Shown: piece by piece, positions 8,234 to 19,893 of the stretch
Layout: every line of letters begins with the position of its first letter
How positions within the stretch are numbered: position 1 is the first letter of the stretch
Origin: Cystobasidiopsis lactophilus
Lineage: Eukaryota > Basidiomycota > Agaricostilbomycetes > Agaricostilbales > Chionosphaeraceae
DNA length: 64,000 nucleotides
Direction of reading: 5' to 3'
Assembly: GCA_001599975.1 (NCBI GenBank)
Contig: BCIO01000006.1
Location: 143,156 to 207,155, forward strand
The notes under the pieces: generated by a model
What the model was told of the DNA's origin: nothing
What the model saw: only the letters and a program-made list of their open reading frames with translations
Database searches by the model: none
Program-made: the position numbers and the translations under genes

Positions 8234-10863
8234 TTAGACGGCGGCGGCAGAGGCGTTTGCTAGCGACAGGCTCGCCATTTGCGACACCTCGTCCGTGCGC
8301 TCGATCAGCTTGGTGATCTTGCCGATCGCCACCGTCTTGCCTGCGTCACAAAGTGAGCATTTCAAGAGCGCGTGACGCGGGGAGAAGGTGAGAGCCTTAC
8401 CTTCGTCTCGCAGAGTGAAGCGCCCAAGCGCGGCCACGTTGTCAAACTTCTCGACGCAAATCGGCTGGTCGGTCTCAATGAGAGCAACGATCTTTTGGCC
8501 TGTGCATGAAGGAGACACGAGCGCATCAAGTCCATTGCTCGCAGAACCGAAGTTGGGCGAGGGCACTCACCCTTTTTGGCAAACTGAGGAGGCTTCCGTG
8601 ACTTTTTGCCAGTCTTCTTGTCGAAGTAGTGCAGCAGAGCCTGTACGAAACAACTGTCAAGGTCCGACATAGAAGGCAGACAAGGCATGGACCAACCGTG
8701 AGCTGGCATTCTTCAGCCAAGGTGTGGCAATGCAGGACGGCGCTGTAGCCGGCGCAGATGATGTTCTTGTGGTCAAGGATGGCGAGCTGCGCTTGGAACT
8801 GGGTCGAAGCGTGGACTGGCTTCTTGGCGTCGCATAGAACGAAACCGACGGCGACCTCTTCCTCCTCCACACCCCGCAACCGGATGCGCACGTTGTCTCC
8901 CGCCAGTGCCGATGGCACCTCCTCTTCCATCTCGTTGTAGATGGCCATGACCTCGACAGAGTTCTGAGCACGGCGGGATCAGTTCCAGCCAACAATGTGA
9001 CTTTCTTCGAGCGGAGGCGCACCTTGTTAGGCATGAGCATCAAGTTGGAGCCCTTCCTCAAACGACCAGCTTCGACCTTGCCCACCACAATGGTGCCCTT
9101 GTCGCGATACTTCTCAGAAATCGGCATCACCACCGGGGCATGCACGTCGCGGTCGGTCAATGGGATATTGTCCAACAGCTCCAGCAGCGCGGGACCGCTG
9201 GAAACTCGCAAGCAATGAGATAAGGTAAACAAAGGGAATGAGGATCGACCCGCACCTGTACCAAGCACAGACATCCTTCTTGACCCTCTCCTTCAAGTTG
9301 GCACCTGTGAAGGCTGAGACAGGGATGAAGGTGACCATCTTCGAGTTGAATCCAGTAGTCTTAATGAACGGCGTCATCTTGTCCACAATCTCCTTGTACC
9401 TGGAGCGTGATAATCGTTGAGCAAGCAGGTCGCAAAGGTGGCGACATTTCACGAGCGTACCTCTCCTGGGCCCAGCCCACAGTCGATTCGTCCATCTTGT
9501 TGACGACAATGATGAGCCTTTGAACGCCGGCCGTGCGAACCAGCATGGCATGCTCTCGTGTCTGGCCGCCCTTTTCAAACCCTGTCTCGAACTCGCCCTT
9601 GCGCGCTGAGATGACCTGTTTCATCAATCATTCAGTATCGCGCTAAATTCCAGACGCTAGGGAGGCGCCACGCACCAGAACGGCGACATCTGCCTGAGCA
9701 GCGCCAGAAATCATGTTGGGCACAAAGTTCTTGTGGCCGGGTGCGTCGAGAATGGTGTAGCGCCGGGATGCGGTTTCAAAGAAGGCGCGGCCAACTTCTA
9801 CAGTGATACCCTGAAGGACAGGAGCAACACAAGTATTAGTCAATGGTTTCGCATTTTGGGGTTGGGTGCCCCCTCCAAACAAACGAACCTTGTCGCGCTC
9901 CTGGGTGGTAGAATCCAATGCCCAAGACAGAGCCCACGTCTCTCTGCCAGCTGCCTTGGATTCGCGCTCGTACTTTTCCATCGTTCTTTGGTCCTGTTGA
10001 CAATAGCGCGCACCCGGTCAGGCCTGCGAGCAACCCAGAGCATCCCTGCTTAAAACGTACCACCATGCCTGATAGATAAAGCAGGTTGCCACCCATGGTC
10101 GACTTGCCAGCGTCGACGTGACCGATGAAGACGATATTGACGTGCATTTTTTCTGTAAGCGAGGGAGCCCACGTAAGACGTGCATTGGAGACGCTCGAAA
10201 TTGGCAAAGCCGCTCACCATGCCCTGAGTCTTGCCCGTACAAATCATCTAGCTCAGCCTGGTCCGCTGCAGCCGCGACTTCCTTCTCAATAAGGTCCGCG
10301 TTCTTTTGCTTCTCCGCCTCCTCTGCCCGCTTTTCGGCCTTGGTCTCCTTGTGCTTGGCCTCATCTTTAGGAACAGCAGCCACTGGCTTCTTCTCAACGG
10401 GGGTCGAAGTGCCCGAGTTGCCGGCCTTCGGGGTCGCAGGCGGAGTGGGTTTGGCAGCTGGCTTGGAGCCGCCGATGGAAAGGGAGACGGTCTTGCCTTC
10501 GCCAGAGGGCGGTGGCAGCGTGATTGGCTTTTTCACGGGAGCAGGAGCGGGCGCCGGAGCAGGCTCGTCCTCCCAGGACTCGGCAGGGCCTCCAGGCGGC
10601 GGAGCTTGCGCCTGAAATTGCTGAGGATAGTAGCCCGGTTGGGGCTGCTGATAGTAGCCTTGCTGGGGCTGCTGGTACTGGTTTTGATATGCTGCGAACT
10701 GGTCGTAGCCCTGGGGCTGCTGGAATTGTTGAGGCGGCGGAGGACCCTGCTGGCCATAAGGGTTTTCCCCGGGGCGCAGGATGGTGGGCTGGAAGCTGGG
10801 CACGTTGGGCCTGAAGTTCTGGCCGGGCTGCCAGCTTCCTGCGTTTGGATTGAAGCCGCTCAT
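8234..10863 (-). CDS. SUP35: Translation termination factor eRF3 (Sup35)
   Basis: GTPase that works with eRF1 to release nascent chains at stop codons. Starting at ATG 10863, the N-terminus is rich in Gln, Tyr, Pro and Asn ([36 protein letters not shown]), like the yeast prion-forming N domain. A middle domain is Lys/Glu-rich ([19 protein letters not shown]). The G domain shows GHVDAGKST (P-loop), [13 protein letters not shown] (G3) and NKMD (G4). C-terminal beta-barrel exons include [16 protein letters not shown]-like and [17 protein letters not shown], and the protein ends ASAAAV at 8234. The gene is cut by roughly nine or ten short introns. Assignment is firm. The OCD-like gene ends 79 bp upstream on the same strand. 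Confidence 0.95.
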
Positions 10864-10942
10864 CGTTGGCGACGGTGTTGGAGAGAGAGGCCCAAAAAGT
10901 GACGACTTCAATGCAACTCGGAGCCGAGACTTGTGACTCCTC

Positions 10943-12335
10943 TCAAAGGTCAACCCATTGCCCTAGCTTTCGTTGAACAGCTTCCTCGAACATTCTGTGT
11001 GCTTGAGTCAGAAGCAGCGACCGTGTGGCCGAAACTAAGGAGTTCGCCACTCACAAAGCGGTGATGCTGACATCCATTGTGCCGAAGCCAACACTCTGTC
11101 CCAGCGCATCAGTACCAAAGGGAACATTACAGAAATAGAAAGAGCAAGACCTTGTAAACCATCGTCTGACCTCGTGACACTCTGGCTGATGCTTTCGAGT
11201 CCTCTTCGCCCTTGTCATCAACTAGCGTTCCCAGTTCGATCACTTCCAGCTTGCTCGGATTTGACTTGAGGAACTGGAGCTCTCCCGCTTCTGCCAGACA
11301 GGCTTCGCGCGAGTCCAGTAAAAGCGAGGTGGTTTGATTAGAGGAAACTAGGCTCTCCAGATCAAACTCCTTCATGTTGGGTTTATAGCTTCCCACAGCG
11401 GTAATCAAGCACGGCTTTCGAATCCAAGAAACCGGAAACAGGTGCTCCGTAGCAGGCGTGCATCTTGACCAAGGTGCGTTAGCACTCAAGACTGGCAGAA
11501 ACACACGAGACGTACAACGAAATCACATCGGCCGTTCTCAGCACTTCTTCAGTCCGGGCTTTCTCGTCCAGAAGGCTTCCAGAGACATTGGTGACTCGAG
11601 GTGGCAGGGCTCCGGTGGTTTGATCCATCACTTGGTGCAAGCGCTCCGCTGACCGGTTGATAAAGTGAATCGACGTGAGCCCAGGAAGTTCTGCTGCCGC
11701 TAGGCCTATTACACAACAGAAGAGATACGTCAGATGAGCGATTACAGCCAAGCTCCTTGGACGCACGAGCGTGCCAGTAGGCTTGTGTGCCAGAGCCGAA
11801 GATCACGATCGCTTTGGCTTCTTTGGGAGCGAACAGACGCATGGCGAGCGCCGAGCCAGCCCTGTGCCCTCACCAGGCGCGCGTTGGAATTGTACATGGA
11901 CTGAGCAGACGCCACTCACGCAGTGCGAACACCCGTTAAGCTTGATGCATTCACCACCGCTTTCACGGCCCCGGATTCATCATCGAACAGCAGGGAAGTT
12001 GCTGGCAGGCCGGCTTTCTCCTTTCGAACAGATACCACCTTGATGGTCGTCGTCGACTTCGACCTGAAATGCAGTGAACACTAAGCTCCGCGGATTGATG
12101 TACAAATGCCAGAAACTGAGCACCCTTCGGTCAGATTGGCAGGCATAAACAGGATTGTGTTGCAAGGCGTAGAAACGGAAGAGCGCAGTGGGCTCTGAGT
12201 CTGGACAGAGGCACCAAGGAGAGCAGAGGAAGCAGCCGCATTCAACGCTTGGCCAATTTGCGAGACAATGCGAGACGGCGGCAGACTGTTCAAGATTGAC
12301 TGCACAGCGGCCTCCGAGAGCACTAAGGTTGACAT
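10943..12335 (-). CDS. Ornithine cyclodeaminase / mu-crystallin family oxidoreductase
   Basis: NAD(P)-dependent enzyme of the OCD/mu-crystallin fold, whose members include ornithine cyclodeaminase, alanine dehydrogenase and ketimine reductase. ATG at 12335 opens MSTLVLSEAAVQSILNSLPP. Substrate-side exons include TILFMPANLTEG and VVSVRKEKAGLPATSLLFDD. The Rossmann segment AIVIFGSGTQAYWHAR carries the GxGxQ nucleotide-binding signature. It is followed by LTSIHFINRSAERLHQ, then MHACYGAPVSG-like and ITAVGSYKPNMKEFD (the family GSY..D.REld motif), then RGQTMVYK and SVGFGTMDVSITAL. A short last exon ends at 10943. At least six introns. The precise reaction cannot be deduced. It is divergent from the TCD gene with 103 bp between starts. 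Confidence 0.85.
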
Positions 12336-12438
12336 CGTAAGCCTGTAGGGTAACCGCAAGCCGAGACCACGAGCAAGCCGAGTTGGTTGCGCGGAGGCAA
12401 CCGCAGATCGCTCTCTCTGACCTGGACGGCGGCAGCTG

Positions 12439-14636
12439 ATGGCCTCGCCGAGCCTGCGACTAGAGAATGGCTATGCTTCGACCATCAGATTCTTGACTTC
12501 GCCCGCTGGCCGCACGCTGATCACAGTCGTCGGCACAACGCTGGCCATTCTGGGCGCTCAAAACTTGCAGCGGAAGGCAAGACGGCGGGCGCTCCGAGAC
12601 GACCTAGAGTCGCACTTGGTCGACGGCAAGAGTGGGGCTGTGTTTTGGAGGACAGCGAACAAGGACGACGACGATGATTTGAACGCTGTGGGCATCCCAA
12701 CGGCGCACAAGGGCGAGGAGGAAGCCGAAGTCGAGTTCGATGACGGTTTGATCAAGGAGTTCCTGGCTCGCAACTATGCCTTTTTGGGGCAGCAAGGCTG
12801 CGACAATGTACGTGGGCAGTTCACCGGTCGAGATCTTCCGGCATCTGATGTAGGAAGCTGGAGCAGGTTCGCAACTCGTTCTGCGTCGTCGTTGGCCTGG
12901 GTGGCGTGGGCTCTGCAGCAGCAACTATGCTCGTCCGTTCTGGCGTCAGCAAGATTCGCATCATTGACTTCGACCAAGTCACTCTCAGCTCGCTCAATGT
13001 CCGTCTCACTTTCCTCCTCATACTGCTTGTCTTAGATCTTGCAATGAACCTTGTTGCCTTGCCTTTTTGGATCGCTTAGAGACATGCCTGCGCTTCTTTG
13101 GCCGACGTCGGCGTGCCCAAGGTCGCTGCTTGCAAGAAGTTTTTCAACCAGATAGCGGTGGGGTCCACGTTCCTGTCTCAAACGAGCCACCAAGGCTGAT
13201 TCACTTTAATCAATCCACAGCCTTGGGTCAAAGTAGATGCAAAAAATGATCTGTGGCGGATAGAAGATGCCAAGGAGTTGCTTTCTGGGAATCCGGATTG
13301 GGTCATAGGTTCGTCACCTTAAGCTTCTTCCAAAGGTAGCCTCTCTCAACGGTGTTTGAGTGACCACAGACTGCATAGACAACATCGCAACCAAAGTTCA
13401 GCTGTTAAAGTACTGCAAGGTCAACAACATCAAGGTGTTCTCCTCCATGGGCGCCGCATCCAAAGGGGATCCGTCTAGAATTCAAATTGCAGACATCGGT
13501 ATGTGGATTATCGTGTTACTGAAGATTGTTGCTGAAGCCCAGCCCAGCGGACACTAAGGAAGACCCTTTGGCTAGAGCAGTCCGAAGGAAACTGTGAGGG
13601 TCTTGTCTCCGACTTTTGACTTTGCTGATGGACAGCGCCACAGAAAAATTGAAGGCATCCATTCGGGGATACCAGTCGTCGTGAGTCAGAGCGGCCCTGA
13701 TCAGTCTGGACCCACAGCTCACTTGTGATCTGCAGTACTCGACCGAAAAGCCAAACGAGCAAACCGCTCTCATGTAGGTCTACTTGCGATCTTTTCTGTG
13801 TCAAATCTTACGGAGTTTTGGTGCTGGCAGGCCGCTGGACGAAGAAGAGTTCCAAAAAGGTGCAGTGGCGGAACTGAGCGCGCTCGAGGATTTCAGGGTG
13901 CGGATCTTGCCGTGTCTGGGTGGGTCGCCTGGTCGTTTTTCTATGGCGATAGGATATTAATGAATCGCTGCGAAAGGTCCCATCCCCGGGATCTTTGGTC
14001 AGGCCATCGCCACGTATGTTGTCTCAAGTATTGGGGGAGCAAAGATGGAGCCGCTGGCCGCGAAGTACGTCTTTTGCTTGTCTAAGGGAGCATTGAAGAG
14101 CACTGACGGAAGTGGTACCATCTGCAGGCGGAGGCATAAGGTCTACAGCAAAGCTTTAAAAACGCTCCAGCTCAGCGAAGCCAAGCTCACCGGGTCACAG
14201 TGAGCAAAGTATCTCTGAGAGGTCGTAAGACGGAGTCTAAATGCATTGCTCCAAATTACAGACGGATAGACCTTTCGGAGGCGGACGCCGAGTACCTGAT
14301 TGAAGACCTCCACCGCGCTCGGTCGGTTGTGGCGCCCTCCTTCAAGATTCCTGCCCACCCCACTCTGATGCGTTGGCGAGATGAGGCTCCTCTATCAACC
14401 AGTAATTGCGTCCTGTTCGACAGAGACGAGGCCGCAAGGTGAGTTTCAGGACCTCTTCCTCAAACGGTGTTAGAGGTAGAAGTTGACGACCATCTTCTTT
14501 GCGCGACTCGCGAAGGCACGAGAAGCTGTGTTTACTGGGCGACACGGATCCTGAGGACCTCTGGGGACCCGAAACAGCAGAACTCGTACAGAAGCGGCAA
14601 GAGGAGGACAGGACTCTGCGCAAGTGGCGGACGTAG
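12439..14636 (+). CDS. TCD1: tRNA threonylcarbamoyladenosine dehydratase (TcdA/CsdL-type, ThiF/E1 fold)
   Basis: Converts tRNA t6A37 to its cyclic form in an ATP-dependent reaction; yeast Tcd1/Tcd2 are mitochondrial outer-membrane proteins. ATG at 12439. A predicted membrane segment near residue 25 (TLITVVGTTLAILGAQ) agrees with membrane anchoring. The E1-like nucleotide-binding segment reads FCVVVGLGGVGSAAATMLVR then IRIIDFDQVTLSSLN, followed by RHACASLADVGVPKV. Later exons give IKVFSSMGAASKGDPSRIQI (Cys replaced by Ser near the usual position) and RIDLSEADAEYLIEDLHRAR. The last coding exon, about 14517-14636, ends KWRT. Many short introns interrupt it. Assignment is firm at family level; TCD1 versus TCD2 cannot be distinguished. 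Confidence 0.88.
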
Positions 14637-15078
14637 TCTTTGGGCTTCGTCCCATTCTTCTTTTTGGCTGGCTCGACTTTGCGAAGCTCGACGAGTTCGA
14701 CGAGTCCGCGAAATGATGAATGGCTTGTATTCTTTCCAGAGGCCATGATGTGCAATGCGAGTAGGGAAATGCAAAAAACTACAAGTGGCTGAGCCGCCCT
14801 ACCCAGGAGGCTTCTTTTGGATCTATATAAAAGAGAGCATTACGAGGTCGAGGGGGCATCAGCCACCACTTTTGTGTCGTTAACGAAGTTCGTTCCCAGT
14901 GCCCCCGCTTGGCGCGCGCCGTCGCCATATAACACGGAGAGAAGAGGGCAAAAAAGTACAGACAGCTTCTTATAGAGGAGAGGGAGAGTCGGACAAAGTT
15001 TGAATTGGAAGCTGCAAAGCGCCAGGGAAGGCGCAAAGGCGGATATCGAAGGAGGCGAAAGGCTGCGGTCGGGCGAGT
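14637..15078. other. Convergent intergenic region
   Basis: Holds the 3' ends of TCD (plus) and the PAS-GATA gene (minus). A minus-strand frame starting MASGKNTS near 14744 overlaps the last TCD exon and looks like a shadow. There is a short AT-rich patch (atctatataaaagagagcat) near 14821. Nothing else is recognised. Confidence 0.4.
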
Positions 15079-17948
15079 CTACCAGCCGTTAGAGTGCGAC
15101 GACTCTTCTATAGATCTAGGAAGAGGGGCCGTCAAATGTTGGTGGTCCAGATGGTCGGAATAGACGGGAGGCGAAGGATACTGGGCAAAGTAGAGCGATT
15201 CTGCCGGGAGGCTGCGCATGGGCATCGCACTGCTCAAGGTGGAGTGGATGGTAGGCGCCGGGACGTGATGAGCTGGCAGATTTGGGATGTCCATGCTCTT
15301 CTTGCTGCCCTTCTTTTTGGGAGGGTCGGCAGGGATGGGGCGACCCTCGGCAGCTGCTTGCTCTGCGTTCGCTTTTTTTGTTTTGCGTGCTTGAGAACGC
15401 GCATAGCGCAACCCTGCCAAGACAGAAAACAGTCCATGTAAGGACGCTGGCATCTACGAAGAAAAAGAAGCAAACGAACCGCAAGCATTGCAGAGCGATT
15501 TGACGCCATTTGGGCCTTTGCGCCACTCGGGGGAGTTGTGAGTGTGACAGCTGGAGCAGGAGCGGGTTCCTGGGCCTGTCGAGCTATTATTTGCAGAGGT
15601 GGATGCGGAGGGCGGCATCGAGATCGAGTTGGGATTTGGCTTGGCGCGGATCGGTGGCGGGGGCACCTCATCACCAGAAGTAGTTCCATGAGGGCTTGGG
15701 CGAGCGCTGGGACGCGGGGAAGAGATGCTGGCTGGCGCAGGGTATGCGGCGCCGGGCAGGTACTGGTGATTTTCGAAGGACGGAACGTGAGGCGAGTAGC
15801 TGTTGCCGACGAAAGAGGGCATGGTCAGCGATGGGAGTGTGCCAGGTGGCGGTCTGTTGTCTAGATTTGGGTCCATGCCGTAGGTCTGCGGATACGGATC
15901 ATAGCTTTGGGGCGACGGCTCGCTGTAGTGGCCGAGATCGGACGGGTTTTGATAAGCGTATGTGTTGTGCTGATAGGTTGGGCGGAAGCTGGAGAAGGAG
16001 CCGAGGATGGCGGCTCCTGAGGCGACGGTAGGGGAGATGGCGTCGTGGTAGGCGCGGTCCGCTTCGAAGTAGGGCGCACGCCCGTTGCCGGAGTTCAGCG
16101 ATGCGGAAAGAGGCAGAGGAGGTGGGCGCGGATGGTTGGGCGCGACGTCGTCGGAGAGCGAGCGGCGGCGCTTGTGGCCAGATGCCGGAGACGAAATAAA
16201 GTCGTCGGGGCGCTGGCCGGGATCGTAAAGGTGAGGTGAAACCATGGGTCCAGCCGAATGCTGCGAGCCAGCGGAAGGAACCGAGGGGAAGATCACGGCG
16301 GGAATGTGGCGGTCGGCGCCGCGGCTGGAAAAGGTGCTGCAAGCCTGGAAACAGGCAAAGAAGAGGGAGTTGTACCGAATGACGACCGAATCAATGGTAA
16401 TGTAACCCCCATCCTTGATTCTGTTCATTGACCACGCGAAGAGTCAGTCACTTGACGGCACGGTGCGACAGGCATGGCAAAATGGAAGGCCGGCATGGAG
16501 GAAAGGCTGCAGGTGAAACACCTTCCTACGGAAGACGCCCTCTGGCCTTTTCCACCCCAGACGGCCCTCCAAGAATGCCTTCTAAGAGACAACCTACATA
16601 GGGTGTTTGCTGCGGAACCGGCGGGTGCAGCTGGTTTGGGCGTCGCTGTTGCGCTCCTTGGGGCGCTCGAGGACGTCCCTGGCCAGCGCGGCGTACTCGT
16701 AAGGGTCGTACGAGGGGAAGGTCGGGGCGGACGACAGGGTGGGCCCGGGCGGGAAGGACACGATCAAGCGGGTTTCGTGGCTGGCCAGGATCTGAAAGAC
16801 GTAGCGGGGCATGGACAGGTCGGCAGTGGGCGCCAGTCCTAGCTCTTCCCGGGCCTCGCGCTCAGTGTCGTTCATGACCTGGGTGATCTTGGCTTGCTCT
16901 TCGGCGTCGAGGTAGACCTCCGTGGGGTCGCCCAACCTCGGCCCGCACCAGTTCGTCCACCGGCTGGGCTCGGCCTCGTTGCTGTCAGCCACTGGATCCT
17001 TGTCTGTGGGCGCGAACAGAATGCAAGTTTTAGGAACCGGTTCAGTCAGGGGCGACCGGAAGACAGCTTCGGGTACGCTCTGACGAGTTTCGCCTTTGGG
17101 CTGCCTTCCGAGCCCAACATGATTGGACTTGCCAACGACAGTGTGAAAGAAACAGAGGATGGTGCCGTCCCCTATCCAGCTGGAGACGATCTTGAGTTGC
17201 AGATACTGAGCGAGAAGAACAAGGGGTCATTTGAGACTTCGGGTGATTGAGGGGAGGGGCCAGGGCGCAAGCCTCACCTCTGGGTCAGCGTCCTCAGATT
17301 CGAGCGGTGGGTCATGGGGAATGTCTGCTGGGGCTCCCAGGGCTTTGCGAACAGAGGAAATGCGACGGTAGCGGCATCTGCGTGAGCGCCGGAGCCGTGT
17401 GAGAACCAACGCCCGAACCGGAGAAGATAGTGGCAATGGGTGCTCCCAACGCACCTGGTGACCGTCCCAAAGAGGGATTTGTTCTCCAAGAACTGCTCGT
17501 AGTCCCTCTTGGCTGCCTCCAGCTCTTCGGGGTGGATCCAGTCGTACAGAGACGTGCCCAAAGGAACGGTCTGTTGCAAACGAAGGCCCGAGCATCAGCC
17601 CCAGCCCCAGCAGAGTTATTTACGGCTCATCAGGAAGGCTCGAGCTGGAGACGAGGTAGGCAGGCCCCTAGCCTCGGGCGAGAAGGCAGGGACCGATCAA
17701 GATCAGCGCTGGGCGGAGTGCGATCTCTTTAAGCTTAAAAATCCGAAGAGATGATGGCAGCGCAATCGGGGCTGGGAGGAGGACAGAGACACGCCAGATA
17801 AGACCAAAATGAAGGCACGCACATCGCCAAAGTGCTCTGTGGTGACAGGATCAAAGTAGCGGAACCTGAAGTGACCATCCAGGATGAGCCAGAAGCAGCG
17901 AGTCTCTGCCAGAGGCTGCAGGCGCCGCAGCCTCTCTTCTTCGTCCAT
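15079..17948 (-). CDS. WC2: PAS-GATA transcription factor, white collar-2 type
   Basis: Nuclear partner of the blue-light receptor WC-1 in fungi; WC-2 proteins combine a PAS domain with a C-terminal GATA zinc finger. From the ATG at 17948, the first exon reads MDEEERLRRLQPLAETRCFW then GHFRFRYFDPVTTEHFGD; the next has GTSLYDWIHPEELEAAKRDY and NKSLFGTVTR, the PAS core. LQLKIVSSWIGDGTILCFF is the closing PAS strand. A long Pro/Ser/Tyr-rich linker follows. The finger is CSSCHTHNSPEWRKGPNGVK then SLCNACG split by an intron from LRYARSQARKTKK, giving C-x2-C-x18-C-x2-C as in WC-2. The stop is at 15079. A further upstream exon is possible, since an acceptor-like site lies just 5' of the ATG. Light response is inferred from the family. 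Confidence 0.82.
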
Positions 17949-18860
17949 CAATGCGATGGCAGTCGAGGAGGAAGCGGCCTAGGCGGCCTGCTGTCGGCAC
18001 CCCAATACCAGTTTTTTTGGTCACGGAGGAACGGGAAGAAGATCGAGGCTCTTGTTTCAAACAACCGTTGGTCGCAGATCCTCTTTTGTGGTCCGATTTT
18101 CACAGTCCAGACGCTTTGATAGTCTATAGACTCGGACCCGGGGTAGCGAGCAATGGCGGAGGGGTCGAGAGCTATGATATCGACTTCCCCATTTCAACGG
18201 TGACAGTCAGCATGCACTAAGTTCGGCGCCAGCTCCGTCCTCGAGACGGCGGCGGGAGAATAGGTTTACACGCAATCAAGGGTGGCTGCACGCCTCTGAA
18301 GCACCTGGACGAGTCCAAGCTGATTGCTGCTGCCGCTACTGTATCGACCCTCCTCTGAATCCTCGTCGCAAGACTGCGACCCAACTGGCCAGATGTGTCT
18401 GCTGTCCCTCTTGCCTTTCATTGCCTGCCTTCGATGTGGAAGACTATCAGTGCCTGTGTGATCTGTGATCACTGCTGCCCTCCGTCGACACCGAAGGACG
18501 ATCGCGAGATTTGATGCATCCCGGTGGCTTTCGATTGAGCGCTCCAAGCTTGGCGATTAGTCCACGAACGAGCTCATCAGAATGCGTGTGCTAGTAGTGA
18601 AGGGTTGTGCTTGGTCGTTAGCAAGAAAGCTTTCGCTGGACGCGTCGCCCTTCATCATTTGCTTTGGTGGGCGGCGGTGAGCGACGATCGGATCTGCCCC
18701 CTGTTTTGTTTACCTTCTAACAAGTGCTATTCTGGGCCTTGGGACTCTCGCTCAGACTCTTCTTCTTCTCTCTTGCTCCCACACCGCCAACAACGAACAG
18801 TTCCTCCGGTCCCTCCACATTCCTTCGACACCCACACTCTTTTGATTTCCTTCCACAGCC
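17949..18860. other. Divergent intergenic region
   Basis: About 900 bp between the PAS-GATA gene (minus) and the small secreted-protein gene (plus). The minus strand holds an ATG-less open frame of about 80 codons ending near 17946, which could be a 5' exon of the PAS-GATA gene or chance. The last 120 bp before the plus-strand ATG are pyrimidine-rich (ctcttcttcttctctcttgc), as in promoters of strongly expressed fungal genes. Confidence 0.4.
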
Positions 18861-19650
18861 ATGAAGTTCTTGGTCCTCCTGGTCGCTGCCGTCAGCTTGT
18901 TCCTGTCAGCCGCTGCCGCTCCTGTTGCCGCTGCCCCTGCCGCTCTTGAGGCCCGGGCCGTCAAGTACACGTTCGTCGTCCTGTTTGGCTCCTCGAGCGT
19001 TGACATTGACATCGGGCGCTCTCAGCACGGTCAAGGTCAAGTGGAACAAAGCCCCTGGTGTCGACCCCACCAACGCCTTTAAGATTGGCCAAGTCTGGTG
19101 CGGATCATCGAGTTCGCAAAAGGCACCTGCTGGGCAAGAACTGATGCCTTGGGTTTTACCAGGCGAAGCCTGTGCGAGATGATCGTCGCTCCCAACCAGC
19201 AAGTATGCGGCCTCTCTTGTGGGACTGATCCTGCGCTTTGTGCTGATCTCGCTCCGGTTTCAGCATCACTCCAGCGTTGTGCGTTTCGATTTCCGCTTTC
19301 AGGCCACTCAGCTCATTGCTGATGCTCCAAATGGTCACAGGCCACCAAAGTGGGCACCAACCTTTACAACGTTCAATGCCTCGGTGCGCGCTTTCGATGT
19401 CCAACGCGCACTTGCTGGCCTAAGCTTCGTTTCACTTCCACCCACAGGCCATCAGATCAAGTCGGCCACCGACTACACCCCTGTCAAGGGTGGCAAGACC
19501 TGGGACCGCACGAACGATGCCGTCAACCAGGCGAGGACCGCCTTGTTCGTCCACCATGCCCCTTTGCTCACTCCAAAGTTTCTGTCTCCAGGGCGTCAGC
19601 TGGGGCTGGTTTTCCCGGGCTTGACCGATCTACGCTTACATTGTCTTCAA
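18861..19650 (+). CDS. Small secreted protein of unknown function
   Basis: I do not recognise the family. The ATG at 18861 opens a classic signal peptide (MKFLVLLVAAVSLFLSAAAA) followed by Ala/Pro-rich residues and ARAVKY. Splicing out five or so short introns gives a coherent frame: VKVKWNKAPGVDPTNAFKIG, QVWRSLCEMIVAPNQQ, HHSSV, ATKVGTNLYNVQCLG and HQIKSATDYTPVKGGKTWDR-TNDAVNQAR. The donors used are GTTCGT, GTGCGG, GTATGC, GTGCGT and GTGCGC. The C-terminus beyond about 19545 is unresolved; the 3' end given is approximate. The mature protein would be about 110-150 residues with few cysteines. A secreted or wall-associated role is inferred only from the signal peptide. Confidence 0.5.
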
Positions 19651-19893
19651 GGGTCATCTACACTGGCGTTCACAAAGGCAGACGAAGTTCGGTTGGCAGA
19701 AGCGTTGGGCGATGGCACAGGCCGTATCCTTCGTATTTCTGCCAATATACACAGCCTTTCGTCCTCTCCTCGTTGACCATATCAAAACAAGTCGAGAGCG
19801 TACACCCTAAGCTGCAAATTTGTCCGCGCCACCTGAGAACGGCGTCCGCAACATGAAGTTTGCGCGCATCGGCCATCATCGCCAGGATATTCG

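Noticed and set aside
14342-14755. A minus-strand frame starting MASGKNTS
   Set aside because: It overlaps the last exons of the TCD gene, whose protein fits its family, and has no recognisable features of its own.
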